This document shows positions 47,526 to 55,070 of a stretch of 64,000 nucleotides of DNA, piece by piece. The stretch is taken from contig NZ_KQ948465.1 in the NCBI RefSeq assembly GCF_001514115.1, positions 1,043-65,042 on the forward strand, in the 5' to 3' direction. Origin of the DNA: Streptomyces olivochromogenes (GTDB lineage Bacteria > Actinomycetota > Actinomycetes > Streptomycetales > Streptomycetaceae). The position numbers and the translations under genes were made by a program. Positions within the stretch are counted from its first letter, which is position 1, and each line of letters starts with the position of its first letter. The notes under the pieces are model-generated. The model was not told the DNA's origin and did not search any database. It saw only the letters and a list, made by a program, of their open reading frames with translations.

Positions 47526-48242
47526 GTGACGGAGGCAGCGGAGCTTCCCCCTGCGCCCGAGCAGGCGCGCGAGGTATTCGGCGATCGCTTCGCAGACGCG
47601 GTCCGGTACGCGGAGCTGTTGGCCGAGGCGGGAGTGCAGCGGGGACTGATCGGCCCCCGCGAGGTGCCCCGGCTGTGGGAGCGGCACCTGCTGAACTGCG
47701 CGGTGCTCTCCGAGGTCGTGCCCGAAGGTGTGACCGTGTGCGACGTCGGCTCCGGCGCGGGACTGCCCGGCATTCCGCTGGCCCTGGTCCGGGAAGACAT
47801 CAAGATCACTCTGCTGGAACCGCTGCTGCGGCGGACCAACTTCCTCACCGAGGTCGTCGAGCTCCTCGGCCTCGACCATGTCACCGTCGTGCGCGGCCGC
47901 GCCGAGGAGGTCATGGGAACGCTGCCGGCGGTCCACGTGGTGACGGCCCGGGCTGTTGCCCCACTGGACCGGCTGGCGACGTGGGGCATCCCCCTTCTCC
48001 GTCCGTACGGCGAGATGCTGGCTCTCAAGGGCGACACCGCTGAGGAGGAGCTGAAGAGCGCCGCGACGGCCCTCAGCAAGCTCGGCGCCGTGGAGACGTC
48101 CATCCTGCACGTCGGCGAGGGCATTGTGGACCCGCTGTCGACCGTGGTGCGGGTCGAGGTCGGGGAGAGCCCGGGTGGCGTGCGCTTCGCCGCGAAGAGG
48201 GCGAAGGCGGCCCGGACGGGGCGGACGCGCCGTCGCCGCTGA
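47526..48242 (+). CDS. rsmG: 16S rRNA (guanine527-N7)-methyltransferase RsmG
   Basis: 238 residues from GTG 47526 with GGAAGGACGG upstream. SAM-binding motif VCDVGSGAGLPGIPLALVR, then LLEPLLRRTNFLTEVVELL and VVTARAVAPLDRLATW with the catalytic region, and a basic tail. It methylates G527 of 16S rRNA; loss gives low-level streptomycin resistance. In its usual place before parAB. Confidence 0.96.
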   Translation: MTEAAELPPAPEQAREVFGDRFADAVRYAELLAEAGVQRGLIGPREVPRLWERHLLNCAVLSEVVPEGVTVCDVGSGAGLPGIPLALVREDIKITLLEPLLRRTNFLTEVVELLGLDHVTVVRGRAEEVMGTLPAVHVVTARAVAPLDRLATWGIPLLRPYGEMLALKGDTAEEELKSAATALSKLGAVETSILHVGEGIVDPLSTVVRVEVGESPGGVRFAAKRAKAARTGRTRRRR

Positions 48243-48266
48243 TCCCGAGCGCGAAATGGATCGTGG

Positions 48267-48297
48267 ACTCCCGGTTCCGCAGGGCGGAGCCGGGAGT
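48267..48297 (+). terminator. Terminator after rsmG
   Basis: 14-nt arms (48267-48280 and 48284-48297, one wobble) around AGG, followed by TCTTTGTC. Confidence 0.82.
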
Positions 48298-48310
48298 TCT
48301 TTGTCACTCT

Positions 48311-48351
48311 GGCTGATCCGTCCTGACGACCCGGCTGATCCGTCCTGACGG
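48311..48351. repeat. 22-bp tandem duplication before parA
   Basis: GGCTGATCCGTCCTGACG occurs at 48311 and 48333, a 22-bp period. It lies in the 48243-48603 spacer that also holds two DnaA boxes and a parS site upstream of parA. Confidence 0.85.
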
Positions 48352-48431
48352 CGAGCCGTACTCCACACAAGCTGCCAAACCTACGCATCTCGGAGTGTCG
48401 CGCCGCGAAGGCCCTGGCCGCTAGGCATCGT

Positions 48432-48445
48432 GTTTCACGTGAAAC
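48432..48445. other. parS site (perfect), parA upstream region
   Basis: GTTTCACGTGAAAC. ParB binds and spreads from such sites to organise the origin for segregation. Confidence 0.92.
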
Positions 48446-48540
48446 GTCGCTCACTGCTGCACGGCATCATCAGTCGCGGCCGCGCCGCGGCCGAACCCCG
48501 CGACCGGAAGCCTCTCGGTTCACTCGCGGAGGGTGCGGAG

Positions 48541-48567
48541 TTGTCCACAGAGGTGGATTTCTCCACA
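48541..48567. promoter_or_regulatory. DnaA boxes upstream of parA
   Basis: A perfect TTGTCCACA (48541-48549) and a near box TTCTCCACA (48559-48567), same orientation, 18 bp apart. The perfect box is rare outside oriC. They suggest DnaA control of parAB or a small extra DnaA platform. Confidence 0.6.
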
Positions 48568-48603
48568 GAAGAACGGGCCTCGCTGGTTCACGACCCCGAA
48601 GGC

Positions 48604-49677
48604 ATGGGAGGCTCTGTTCATTGCGAGCCTGAAGTCGAGGAGAGTGAATCCTTGCGGTCCGACGCCAACATCGCGGGACCGATGACCGATCCGGTCCCCG
48701 GTCCCCGTACCGAGTCGATGGGGGAGGATGTTTCACGTGAAACACCGCCCCCAATGGACGACACTCCTATTGGTCGTGCTGCCCAACTGGCGGTAGAGGC
48801 GCTGGGTCGCGCCGGGGAGGGCCTGCCACGGCCCGAACAGACCCGCGTCATGGTGGTCGCCAACCAGAAGGGTGGGGTGGGCAAGACCACGACCACGGTC
48901 AACCTTGCTGCCTCGCTTGCCCTGCATGGCGGCCGTGTCCTGGTGATCGACCTCGACCCTCAGGGCAACGCCTCCACGGCGCTCGGCATCGATCATCACG
49001 CCGAGGTGCCTTCCATCTACGACGTGCTGATCGACAGCAAGCCGCTCTCCGAAGTCGTCCAGCCGGTCCCTGATGTCGAGGGCCTCTTCTGCGCGCCTGC
49101 CACGATCGATCTCGCCGGTGCGGAGATCGAGCTGGTGTCCCTGGTGGCACGGGAGAGCCGGCTGGAGCGAGCGATCCAGGCGTACGAGCAGCCGCTGGAC
49201 TACATCCTCATCGACTGCCCACCGTCGCTCGGCCTCCTCACGGTCAACGCGCTGGTCGCCGGTGCGGAGGTCCTCATTCCTATCCAGTGCGAGTACTACG
49301 CGCTGGAAGGCCTGGGTCAGCTCCTTCGTAACGTCGACCTGGTGCGGGGGCATCTCAACCCCGACCTCCATGTCTCGACGATCCTGCTCACCATGTACGA
49401 CGGCCGGACGCGCCTCGCGTCCCAGGTCGCGGACGAGGTGCGCAGCCACTTCGGTGACGAGGTGCTGCGGACGAGCATTCCTCGCTCGGTCCGTATCTCC
49501 GAGGCCCCGAGCTACGGCCAGACGGTGCTGACCTACGATCCAGGGTCGAGCGGCGCCCTCTCGTATCTTGAGGCCGCACGAGAAATCGCCCTCCGCGGAG
49601 TCGGAGTGGCGTACGACGCGCAGAACGCCCATGTGGGCGTACAGAACAGTCAGAACATGGTGGAGGGGATCCAGTGA
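48604..49677 (+). CDS. parA: Chromosome partitioning ATPase ParA
   Basis: 357 residues if the ATG at 48604 is used. The frame is open to a GTG at 48430, but that extension covers a parS site and two DnaA boxes and looks regulatory; starts at 48682, 48718 and 48754 are also possible, and none has a good ribosome site. The core is a deviant-Walker ParA: VVANQKGGVGKTTTTVNLAAS, VIDLDPQGNAST and ILIDCPPSLGLLT. It segregates ParB-parS complexes during sporulation and links them to the tip. A parS site at 48730 lies within its first codons. Overlaps parB in GTGA. Confidence 0.93.
   Translation: MGGSVHCEPEVEESESLRSDANIAGPMTDPVPGPRTESMGEDVSRETPPPMDDTPIGRAAQLAVEALGRAGEGLPRPEQTRVMVVANQKGGVGKTTTTVNLAASLALHGGRVLVIDLDPQGNASTALGIDHHAEVPSIYDVLIDSKPLSEVVQPVPDVEGLFCAPATIDLAGAEIELVSLVARESRLERAIQAYEQPLDYILIDCPPSLGLLTVNALVAGAEVLIPIQCEYYALEGLGQLLRNVDLVRGHLNPDLHVSTILLTMYDGRTRLASQVADEVRSHFGDEVLRTSIPRSVRISEAPSYGQTVLTYDPGSSGALSYLEAAREIALRGVGVAYDAQNAHVGVQNSQNMVEGIQ
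48730..48743. other. parS site (perfect) inside parA
   Basis: GTTTCACGTGAAAC, encoding part of DVSRET near the ParA N-terminus. Confidence 0.92.
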
Positions 49678-50768
49678 GTGAGCGACGACGAGGGCTGGGG
49701 CGGGGCCTCGGCGCACTGATCCCCGCGGCTCCGACAGAGAAGACGGTTCCCTCGCCGACAGGCGGAGCCTCCGCCTCGTCGGCGGCTGGACCCGTGCTCA
49801 CGGCAGAGCGCGGGGTCGGAGCGGCGAAGGTGACCACACTGCCGCCTGTTTCACATGAAACAGAGGAGTCGCTGGCGATCGGGAGCCAGGAGGTGCCCTC
49901 CGCACCGGTCGGTGCTCACTTCGCTGAACTGCCCCTCGACTACATCACCCCCAACCCGCGTCAGCCTCGTGAGGTGTTCGACGAGGACGCTCTTGCCGAG
50001 CTGGTGACCTCCATCAAGGAGGTCGGGCTTCTCCAGCCGGTCGTCGTGCGTCAGGTGGGGCCGGCGCGCTACGAGCTCATCATGGGTGAGCGGCGCTTCC
50101 GTGCCTGCCGCGAGGCGGGGCTTGAGGCCATTCCTGCGATCGTGCGGGCCACGGAGGACGAGAAGCTTCTCCTGGACGCACTGCTGGAGAACCTGCACCG
50201 TGCCCAGCTGAACCCGCTGGAAGAGGCCGCCGCCTACGACCAGTTGCTGCAGGACTTCAACTGCACGCACGACCAGCTGGCGGACCGTATCGGCCGCTCG
50301 CGCCCGCAGGTCTCCAACACCCTGCGGCTGCTGAAGCTCTCGCCGGCGGTTCAGCGTCGTGTCGCCGCCGGGGTGCTCTCCGCGGGCCACGCCCGCGCCC
50401 TGCTCTCCGTCGCGGACTCGGAGGAGCAGGACCGGCTGGCCCACCGCATCGTGGCCGAGGGACTGTCGGTGCGGGCCGTCGAGGAGATCGTCACCCTCAT
50501 GGGATCGCGCCCCCAGACCGCTCCGCGTTCCAAGGGACCGCGAGCCGGCACCCGGCTCTCCCCGGCACTGAGTGACCTTGCCACCCGCCTCTCGGACCGC
50601 TTCGAGACCCGCGTGAAGGTCGACCTGGGGCAGAAGAAGGGAAAGATCACGGTCGAGTTCGCCTCGATGGACGACCTCGAGCGGATCCTCAGCTCCCTCG
50701 CCCCCGGTGAGGGAGGCGTTCTCCAGAGGAGCCTCCTGGACGACGACTCCGAGGACACGGAGGCCTGA
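49674..50768 (+). CDS. parB: Chromosome partitioning protein ParB (CTP-dependent parS-binding clamp)
   Basis: 364 residues from GTG 49674, with GGAGGGG upstream, overlapping the parA stop. It begins MSERRRGLGRGLGALIPAAP, the ParA-interacting motif. The N-domain has LDYITPNPRQPREVFDEDAL and YELIMGERRFRACREAG (CTP-binding GERR). The helix-turn-helix is DQLADRIGRSRPQVSNTLRLLKL. A C-terminal dimerisation region follows. A 13/14 parS variant (49848-49861) lies within the gene. Confidence 0.97.
   Translation: MSERRRGLGRGLGALIPAAPTEKTVPSPTGGASASSAAGPVLTAERGVGAAKVTTLPPVSHETEESLAIGSQEVPSAPVGAHFAELPLDYITPNPRQPREVFDEDALAELVTSIKEVGLLQPVVVRQVGPARYELIMGERRFRACREAGLEAIPAIVRATEDEKLLLDALLENLHRAQLNPLEEAAAYDQLLQDFNCTHDQLADRIGRSRPQVSNTLRLLKLSPAVQRRVAAGVLSAGHARALLSVADSEEQDRLAHRIVAEGLSVRAVEEIVTLMGSRPQTAPRSKGPRAGTRLSPALSDLATRLSDRFETRVKVDLGQKKGKITVEFASMDDLERILSSLAPGEGGVLQRSLLDDDSEDTEA
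49848..49861. other. parS-like site in parB (13 of 14)
   Basis: GTTTCACATGAAAC, one base from the consensus and still a perfect palindrome apart from the centre pair. Confidence 0.6.
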
Positions 50769-50807
50769 GCCGCCCGGCGACGGGGTGGTTCCCGTCGGTC
50801 GACCACA

Positions 50808-50850
50808 AGAGCGGGCCGTGTCCGGTGTGTACCGGAACACGGCCTGCTCT
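50808..50850 (+). terminator. Terminator of parAB
   Basis: A 19-20-nt stem (50808-50826 and 50831-50850, with small mismatches), loop GTGT, then TTTGCTTT. The 50769-51094 spacer also contains an inverted repeat at 50876-50897 and a weak small ORF, which is not called. Confidence 0.85.
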
Positions 50851-50875
50851 TTGCTTTCAGGCGGTATCGATGCAA

Positions 50876-50897
50876 TCGCATCGTGGATACGATGCGA
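50876..50897. promoter_or_regulatory. Inverted repeat upstream of the GNAT gene
   Basis: TCGCATCG (50876-50883) and CGATGCGA (50890-50897) are perfect complements with a 6-bp centre; a related CGATGCAATCGCATCG palindrome overlaps its left arm (50868-50883). Confidence 0.45.
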
Positions 50898-51094
50898 TCG
50901 GGTATGGCGCATCCACCTGGCGACACCTTCATCGGGGAGGCGGGGGCCATGCAAACCGTGAGCCGTACCGGACTGGTGACCGCGGGCCTGGGACTGGGGG
51001 CGGTCGGTGGGTTCATCGGCAGTCTGCTCAGGGAGCGAAGCGCTCTGACAGCCGCTCGCGACGCCGCGGGCGAAGGAAGCGAGGAACATCCTTC

Positions 51095-51712
51095 ATGGGG
51101 CGCCGGCTCGTACCGCTCACGCTGGACAACCTTCCGGACCTTCCCAAGCGCTGTCGCGCGTGTGTCTTCTGGGAACTGGATCCCGTCAGTGGGGAAGCCG
51201 CGGTAAAGGCGGGAAGGCCCGAACTCGAGAAGGAGGCGTGGATCTCCGCCGTCCTGCTGGAGTGGGGATCCTGCGGCCGGGTCGTCTACGTGGACGACGT
51301 GCCGGTGGGCTTCGTGCTGTACGCACCGCCCGCCTACGTACCCCGCTCCACGGCGTTCCCCACGAGCCCGGTCTCACCTGACGCAGTCCAACTGATGACC
51401 GCCTTCATCATGCCGGGCTATCAGGGACAGGGACTCGGCCGGGTGATGGTCCAGACAGTCGCCAAGGATCTGCTGCGCCGAGGCTTCAAGGCGATCGAGG
51501 CTTTTGGGGACGCACGGTGGAAGGAACCGGCCTGCGTGCTCCCCGCCGACCATCTCCTCGCGGTCGGCTTCAAGACGGTGCGCCCCCACCCCAGGTACCC
51601 CCGTCTGAGGCTGGAACTGCGGACGACGCTCTCCTGGAAGGAAGATGTGGAGCTGGCTCTGGACCGCCTCCTGGGAGCGGTACAGAAGGAGCCGGCGCTT
51701 CGTCCTCTGTAG
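51095..51712 (+). CDS. GNAT-family N-acetyltransferase
   Basis: 205 residues from ATG 51095 (MGRRLVPLTLDNLPDLPKRC), with GAGGA upstream; the longer frame to 50825 passes through the parAB terminator. The acetyl-CoA loop is MPGYQGQGLGRVMVQTVAKDLLRRG. An early segment CRACVFWELDP and a DARWKEPACVLPADHLLAVGFK region are typical of the actinobacterial family next to parB. The substrate is unknown. Convergent with trxA. Confidence 0.9.
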   Translation: MGRRLVPLTLDNLPDLPKRCRACVFWELDPVSGEAAVKAGRPELEKEAWISAVLLEWGSCGRVVYVDDVPVGFVLYAPPAYVPRSTAFPTSPVSPDAVQLMTAFIMPGYQGQGLGRVMVQTVAKDLLRRGFKAIEAFGDARWKEPACVLPADHLLAVGFKTVRPHPRYPRLRLELRTTLSWKEDVELALDRLLGAVQKEPALRPL

Positions 51713-51750
51713 CCGTGGTGCCGCCCGCCGACGCAAACTCTTCCGTCATG

Positions 51751-51784
51751 CGAATGGGCCAGCCCTTCCGGGCTGGCCCATTCG
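51751..51784. terminator. Bidirectional terminator between the GNAT gene and trxA
   Basis: Perfect 15-bp arms (51751-51765 and 51770-51784) with loop TTCC, between convergent genes and 1 bp before a parS site. Confidence 0.88.
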
Positions 51785-51785
51785 T

Positions 51786-51799
51786 GTTTCACGTGAAAC
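51786..51799. other. parS site (perfect)
   Basis: GTTTCACGTGAAAC directly after the terminator hairpin. Confidence 0.93.
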
Positions 51800-51829
51800 A
51801 TCGCCGCCGTTGCAGGACGGCGCTTCCGG

Positions 51830-52180
51830 TCAGACGGTCTTCTCGGCGCCCTCGGTGATGAAGTCCTCCAGGTCGCGGACGATCGCGGCCTTCGGCTTCG
51901 CACCCACGATGGTCTTGGCGACCTCGCCACCCTGGTAGACGTTCAGGGTCGGGATGGACATGACGCCGTACTTGGCGGCCGTACCCGGGTTCTCATCGAT
52001 GTTGAGCTTGACGACCTCGATCTGGTCGCCGTACTCCGCGGCGATCGCCTCGAGGGACGGCGCGATCTGGCGGCACGGACCGCACCAGGCGGCCCAGAAG
52101 TCCACCAGGACGGGCTTGTCGCTCTTGAGGACGTCCTGCTCGAAGGAATCGTCGGTCACATTCTTCAGGGTGCCGGCCAC
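51830..52180 (-). CDS. trxA: Thioredoxin
   Basis: 116 residues from GTG 52180. The active site reads VDFWAAWCGPCRQIAPSLE, with the cis-Pro in MSIPTLNVYQGG. It reduces protein disulfides using electrons from the reductase encoded 42 bp upstream on the same strand, so the pair is a trxBA operon. Confidence 0.97.
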   Translation of the reverse strand: MAGTLKNVTDDSFEQDVLKSDKPVLVDFWAAWCGPCRQIAPSLEAIAAEYGDQIEVVKLNIDENPGTAAKYGVMSIPTLNVYQGGEVAKTIVGAKPKAAIVRDLEDFITEGAEKTV

Positions 52181-52222
52181 GGCGGGCTCCTTAACTGGTT
52201 GGTGCGGTGGGGCGGACGGGGG

Positions 52223-53185
52223 TCAGACGGTGGCAGCCGCGGCGGTCTCGCTGTCCGCGAGGGCAGCGAGGTAGCGCTCGGCGTCGAGGGCGGCGGAGCA
52301 GCCGGTGCCGGCCGCGGTGATCGCCTGGCGGTACGTGTGGTCGACGACATCGCCGGCGCCGAAGACACCGGTCAGGTTCGTCCGGGTCGAAGGCGCCTCG
52401 ACCTTGAGGTAGCCCTCCTCGTCCAGGTCGAGCTGGCCCTTGAAGAGCTCGGTGCGCGGGTCGTGGCCGATCGCGATGAACAGGCCGGTCACCGCCAGGT
52501 CGGAGATCTCACCGGTCTTGAGGTTGCGCAGCTTCAGGCCGGCAAGCTTGGGGTCGCCCTCGATCGTGGCGATCTCGCTGTCCCAGACGAAGTTGATCTT
52601 CGGGTCGGCGAAGGCACGCTCCTGCATCGCCTTGGAGGCGCGCAGGGTGTCTCGGCGGTGCACGATCGTCACGGACTTGGCGAAGCGGGAGAGGAAGGTG
52701 GCCTCCTCCATCGCGGTGTCGCCACCGCCGATCACGGCGATGTCATGGTCCTTGAAGAAGAAGCCGTCACAGGTCGCGCACCATGAGACCCCGCGTCCGG
52801 AGAGCGCGTCCTCGTTGGGCAGACCGAGCTTGCGGTGCTGCGAGCCCGTCGTGACGATGACGGCCTTGGCGCGGTGCACGGTGCCCGCGGTGTCCGTCAC
52901 GGTCTTGATCTCGCCCGTCAGGTCGACGGCGACGATGTCGTCCGGGATCAGCTCGGCACCGAAGCGCTCGGCCTGGGCGCGCATGTTGTCCATGAGCTCG
53001 GGGCCCATGATGCCGTCCTGGAAACCGGGGAAGTTCTCCACCTCGGTCGTGTTCATCAGCGCACCACCGGCGGTGACGGCGCCTTCGAAGACCAGCGGCT
53101 TCAGCGACGCGCGCGCGGTGTAAAGCGCTGCCGTGTAGCCGGCAGGCCCGGATCCGATGATGATCACGTTACGGACGTCGCTCAC
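52223..53185 (-). CDS. trxB: Thioredoxin-disulfide reductase
   Basis: 320 residues from GTG 53185 (MSDVRNVIIIGSGPAGYTAALYTAR), the FAD-binding motif. Redox-active Cys pair in VSWCATCDGFFF, NADPH motif VIGGGDTAMEEATFL, and GLFIAIGHDPRTELF and GVFGAGDVVDHTYRQAITAAGTG at the C-terminus. It passes NADPH electrons to thioredoxin. A SigR-type promoter (53259-53285) matches the known control by the disulfide-stress sigma factor. Confidence 0.97.
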   Translation of the reverse strand: MSDVRNVIIIGSGPAGYTAALYTARASLKPLVFEGAVTAGGALMNTTEVENFPGFQDGIMGPELMDNMRAQAERFGAELIPDDIVAVDLTGEIKTVTDTAGTVHRAKAVIVTTGSQHRKLGLPNEDALSGRGVSWCATCDGFFFKDHDIAVIGGGDTAMEEATFLSRFAKSVTIVHRRDTLRASKAMQERAFADPKINFVWDSEIATIEGDPKLAGLKLRNLKTGEISDLAVTGLFIAIGHDPRTELFKGQLDLDEEGYLKVEAPSTRTNLTGVFGAGDVVDHTYRQAITAAGTGCSAALDAERYLAALADSETAAAATV

Positions 53186-53258
53186 GGCTTGATTCCTCGT
53201 CTCTGGAGACTGCTGCGTTCTACCGGTGGGAGCCTCTCTCAGAACTCTCACCCCACCC

Positions 53259-53285
53259 AACGGATCCTAAGGGGCTTGCATTCCC
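53259..53285 (-). promoter_or_regulatory. trxB: SigR-type promoter of trxBA
   Basis: On the complement strand GGGAAT (53280-53285), an 18-bp spacer, then GTT (53259-53261). This is an exact fit to the GGGAAT-N18-GTT consensus of Streptomyces SigR, the thiol-stress sigma factor, and lies about 75 bp upstream of trxB. Confidence 0.85.
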
Positions 53286-53369
53286 TCTGTGTCCGGGCAC
53301 ACGGAGACGAGACACCGCACAGGGATGCCATGGGGTTACTGGGGAGGCGGCCGGTCGACGACGAGGCGC

Positions 53370-54314
53370 TCAGGAGCGGGCGTACGAGTGTGTCAGCAGG
53401 AGCTTGCCAGGGGACGCCGAAGCCTGCTTTACGCACGCGGCTTCGACGATGTACGCCGTGACCTTCGTGCTGTCGGAGGCGTCGGGCACTACGACGAGAT
53501 ACACCGTCGTCCCCTTGTACGTGCCCTGCTGCGCCGCGAGGATCGTCGCGGCGCTTCCGGTCCCCTTCTGAATACAGTCGGGGATCTGCACCGTGGGTGT
53601 GATCAAGGTGTCGACCCCGGCGGATCCGTTGCCCGCTTCGTTGGACTGGACCCCCCAAGGATGCTTCGGGCTGGCGGAGGGGGTGCTCGCGCTCTTGTTC
53701 TTCGCGAGCAGATCCGCGACCTGAGTCTTCAGCTTCCCCTCGGAAAAAGTGTCCTTCGCTCCCTGCTGTGTCACCGTCTGTGGACCCTTGCCGGAGCCGT
53801 CGCCCAGCGACTGCACGAGGATCGCACCCAGCCCGAGAGCGGCGGCCGTGAACACCGTGCCGAGGACGACCACCCTGCGGCGCCCACGGCGGCCCCGCCG
53901 TGAGCGACCGGGGCCGGTGGCGGCGTGGGGACGTCCCGAGGGACGGTCAGTGAGGGAAGCAGGGCCCGGTTCGCCCGACGTGTGTGAAACCCCGGCGAGC
54001 GATGTTTCACGTGAAACACCCGCGCTGTCGTCCTCGACCGCTTCGCGGTCGGGCGCCGTGGCACTGAGCAGAGCCTCCGCGGCAAGGGCGGCATCGATAC
54101 GGCCGGCCACATCATCGGGCATGCGCGTGGGGCCCGGCAGAGTGCCGAGCAGCCCCCGGATCTCCTCCAGGGAGTCGTACACGTCGGCGCAGAGCACGCA
54201 CTCGTCGAGGTGTCGCCGTACGTCCGCGGTGCGGGAAGGCGGGAGCAGACCCTCGGAGAGGTCGGAGATCTCCGCGACATCCGGGTGCCCGGCCGTATCC
54301 GTCGTGGATGTCAC
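53370..54314 (-). CDS. Zinc-finger anti-sigma factor-like membrane protein (probable SigM partner)
   Basis: 314 residues from GTG 54314, overlapping the sigM stop in GTGA. The N-terminal part has a ZAS-like motif RRHLDECVLCADVYDSL (His-x3-Cys-x2-Cys) and DVAEISDLSEGLLPP before it. One membrane helix (RRRVVVLGTVFTAAALGLGAILV) follows an Arg-rich stretch. The extracytoplasmic part has two separated Cys (IPDCIQKGTG and EAACVKQAS). Position and motif indicate it holds SigM inactive at the membrane. A perfect parS site lies inside (54004-54017). Confidence 0.88.
   Translation of the reverse strand: MTSTTDTAGHPDVAEISDLSEGLLPPSRTADVRRHLDECVLCADVYDSLEEIRGLLGTLPGPTRMPDDVAGRIDAALAAEALLSATAPDREAVEDDSAGVSRETSLAGVSHTSGEPGPASLTDRPSGRPHAATGPGRSRRGRRGRRRVVVLGTVFTAAALGLGAILVQSLGDGSGKGPQTVTQQGAKDTFSEGKLKTQVADLLAKNKSASTPSASPKHPWGVQSNEAGNGSAGVDTLITPTVQIPDCIQKGTGSAATILAAQQGTYKGTTVYLVVVPDASDSTKVTAYIVEAACVKQASASPGKLLLTHSYARS
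54004..54017. other. parS site (perfect) inside the anti-sigma gene
   Basis: GTTTCACGTGAAAC, read as part of GVSRETS on the complement strand. Confidence 0.93.
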
Positions 54315-55042
54315 GCTCGCCCACCTCCGCCCTTCACAGCAGCTGAATCGCTTGGTCCTGCATCGCGTGGACCTGCATCGTGCGGTCCCGCTGCCGGTGG
54401 GACGGATGTCCCCTGCGTCCGGTTCCTTCCGCCGCCCGACTTGTTGCTTCCCTCGCCGCTTCCGTTCTCCACACGGAGATGGGTGAGCAGTGGCAGCAGT
54501 CTGGCTCTGCCCCGTGCGCAACGGCTCTTCACCGTGCCGACGGGCACATCGAGGACGCGGGCCGCCTCTGCCACGGGGTAGCCCTGCATGTCCACGAGGA
54601 CGAGAGCGGCGCGCTGGTCGGCCGGGAGCGTACTCAGTGCCGTCAGCAGCTCGCGGTGCAGATCGTTGCGCTCGGCCGGGGCGGAGGCGGACTCGTGTGG
54701 TTCGAGGAGCTGTTCCAGGCGTTCGGTGTCATCGACGGGAGACGTCTTCCTGGATGCGGCTTTGCGGGCGCGGTCCAGGCAGGCGTTCACCGTGATGCGG
54801 TGCAGCCAGGTCGTGACGGCCGACTGGCCGCGGAAGGTGTGAGCGGCCCGGTAGGCGGAGACCAGTGCGTCCTGGACGGCGTCAGCGGCCTCCTCGCGGT
54901 CTCCCAGCGTCCTGAGGGCGACTGCCCAGAGCCGGTCGCGATGGCGCCGCACGATCTCGCCGAAGGCCTCGTGGTCGCCCGCTACGTGACGGGCGAGGAG
55001 GTCCTGATCGCTTGCGTCGCCGTATCCGGTCTCATCGGCCAT
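54311..55042 (-). CDS. sigM: ECF RNA polymerase sigma factor SigM
   Basis: 243 residues from ATG 55042. Region 2: AFGEIVRRHRDRLWAVALRTLGDREEAADAVQDALVSAYR and TTWLHRITVNACLDRAR. Region 4: LPADQRAALVLVDMQGYPVAEAARVLDVPVGTVKSRCARGRARL. A C-terminal tail of about 45 Gly/Pro/Asn-rich residues is longer than usual. Named from its conserved place next to trxB and murJ. Autoregulation by its own promoter is likely, but no site is claimed. Confidence 0.93.
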   Translation of the reverse strand: MADETGYGDASDQDLLARHVAGDHEAFGEIVRRHRDRLWAVALRTLGDREEAADAVQDALVSAYRAAHTFRGQSAVTTWLHRITVNACLDRARKAASRKTSPVDDTERLEQLLEPHESASAPAERNDLHRELLTALSTLPADQRAALVLVDMQGYPVAEAARVLDVPVGTVKSRCARGRARLLPLLTHLRVENGSGEGSNKSGGGRNRTQGTSVPPAAGPHDAGPRDAGPSDSAAVKGGGGRA

Positions 55043-55070
55043 CGGACCCCCTCCCCTTCGTCGACGAACG

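Noticed and set aside
48430..48603. N-terminal extension of ParA beginning MFHVKRR
   Set aside because: The DNA contains a parS site and two DnaA boxes, and ParA homologues do not need this segment; regulatory DNA is more likely, although the exact start stays uncertain.
50883..51206. A possible small membrane protein (LVTAGLGLGAVGGFIGSLL) before the GNAT gene
   Set aside because: It overlaps the GNAT start by over 100 bp in another frame, and its upstream part runs through an inverted repeat; a short real peptide ending earlier would need a stop that is not there.
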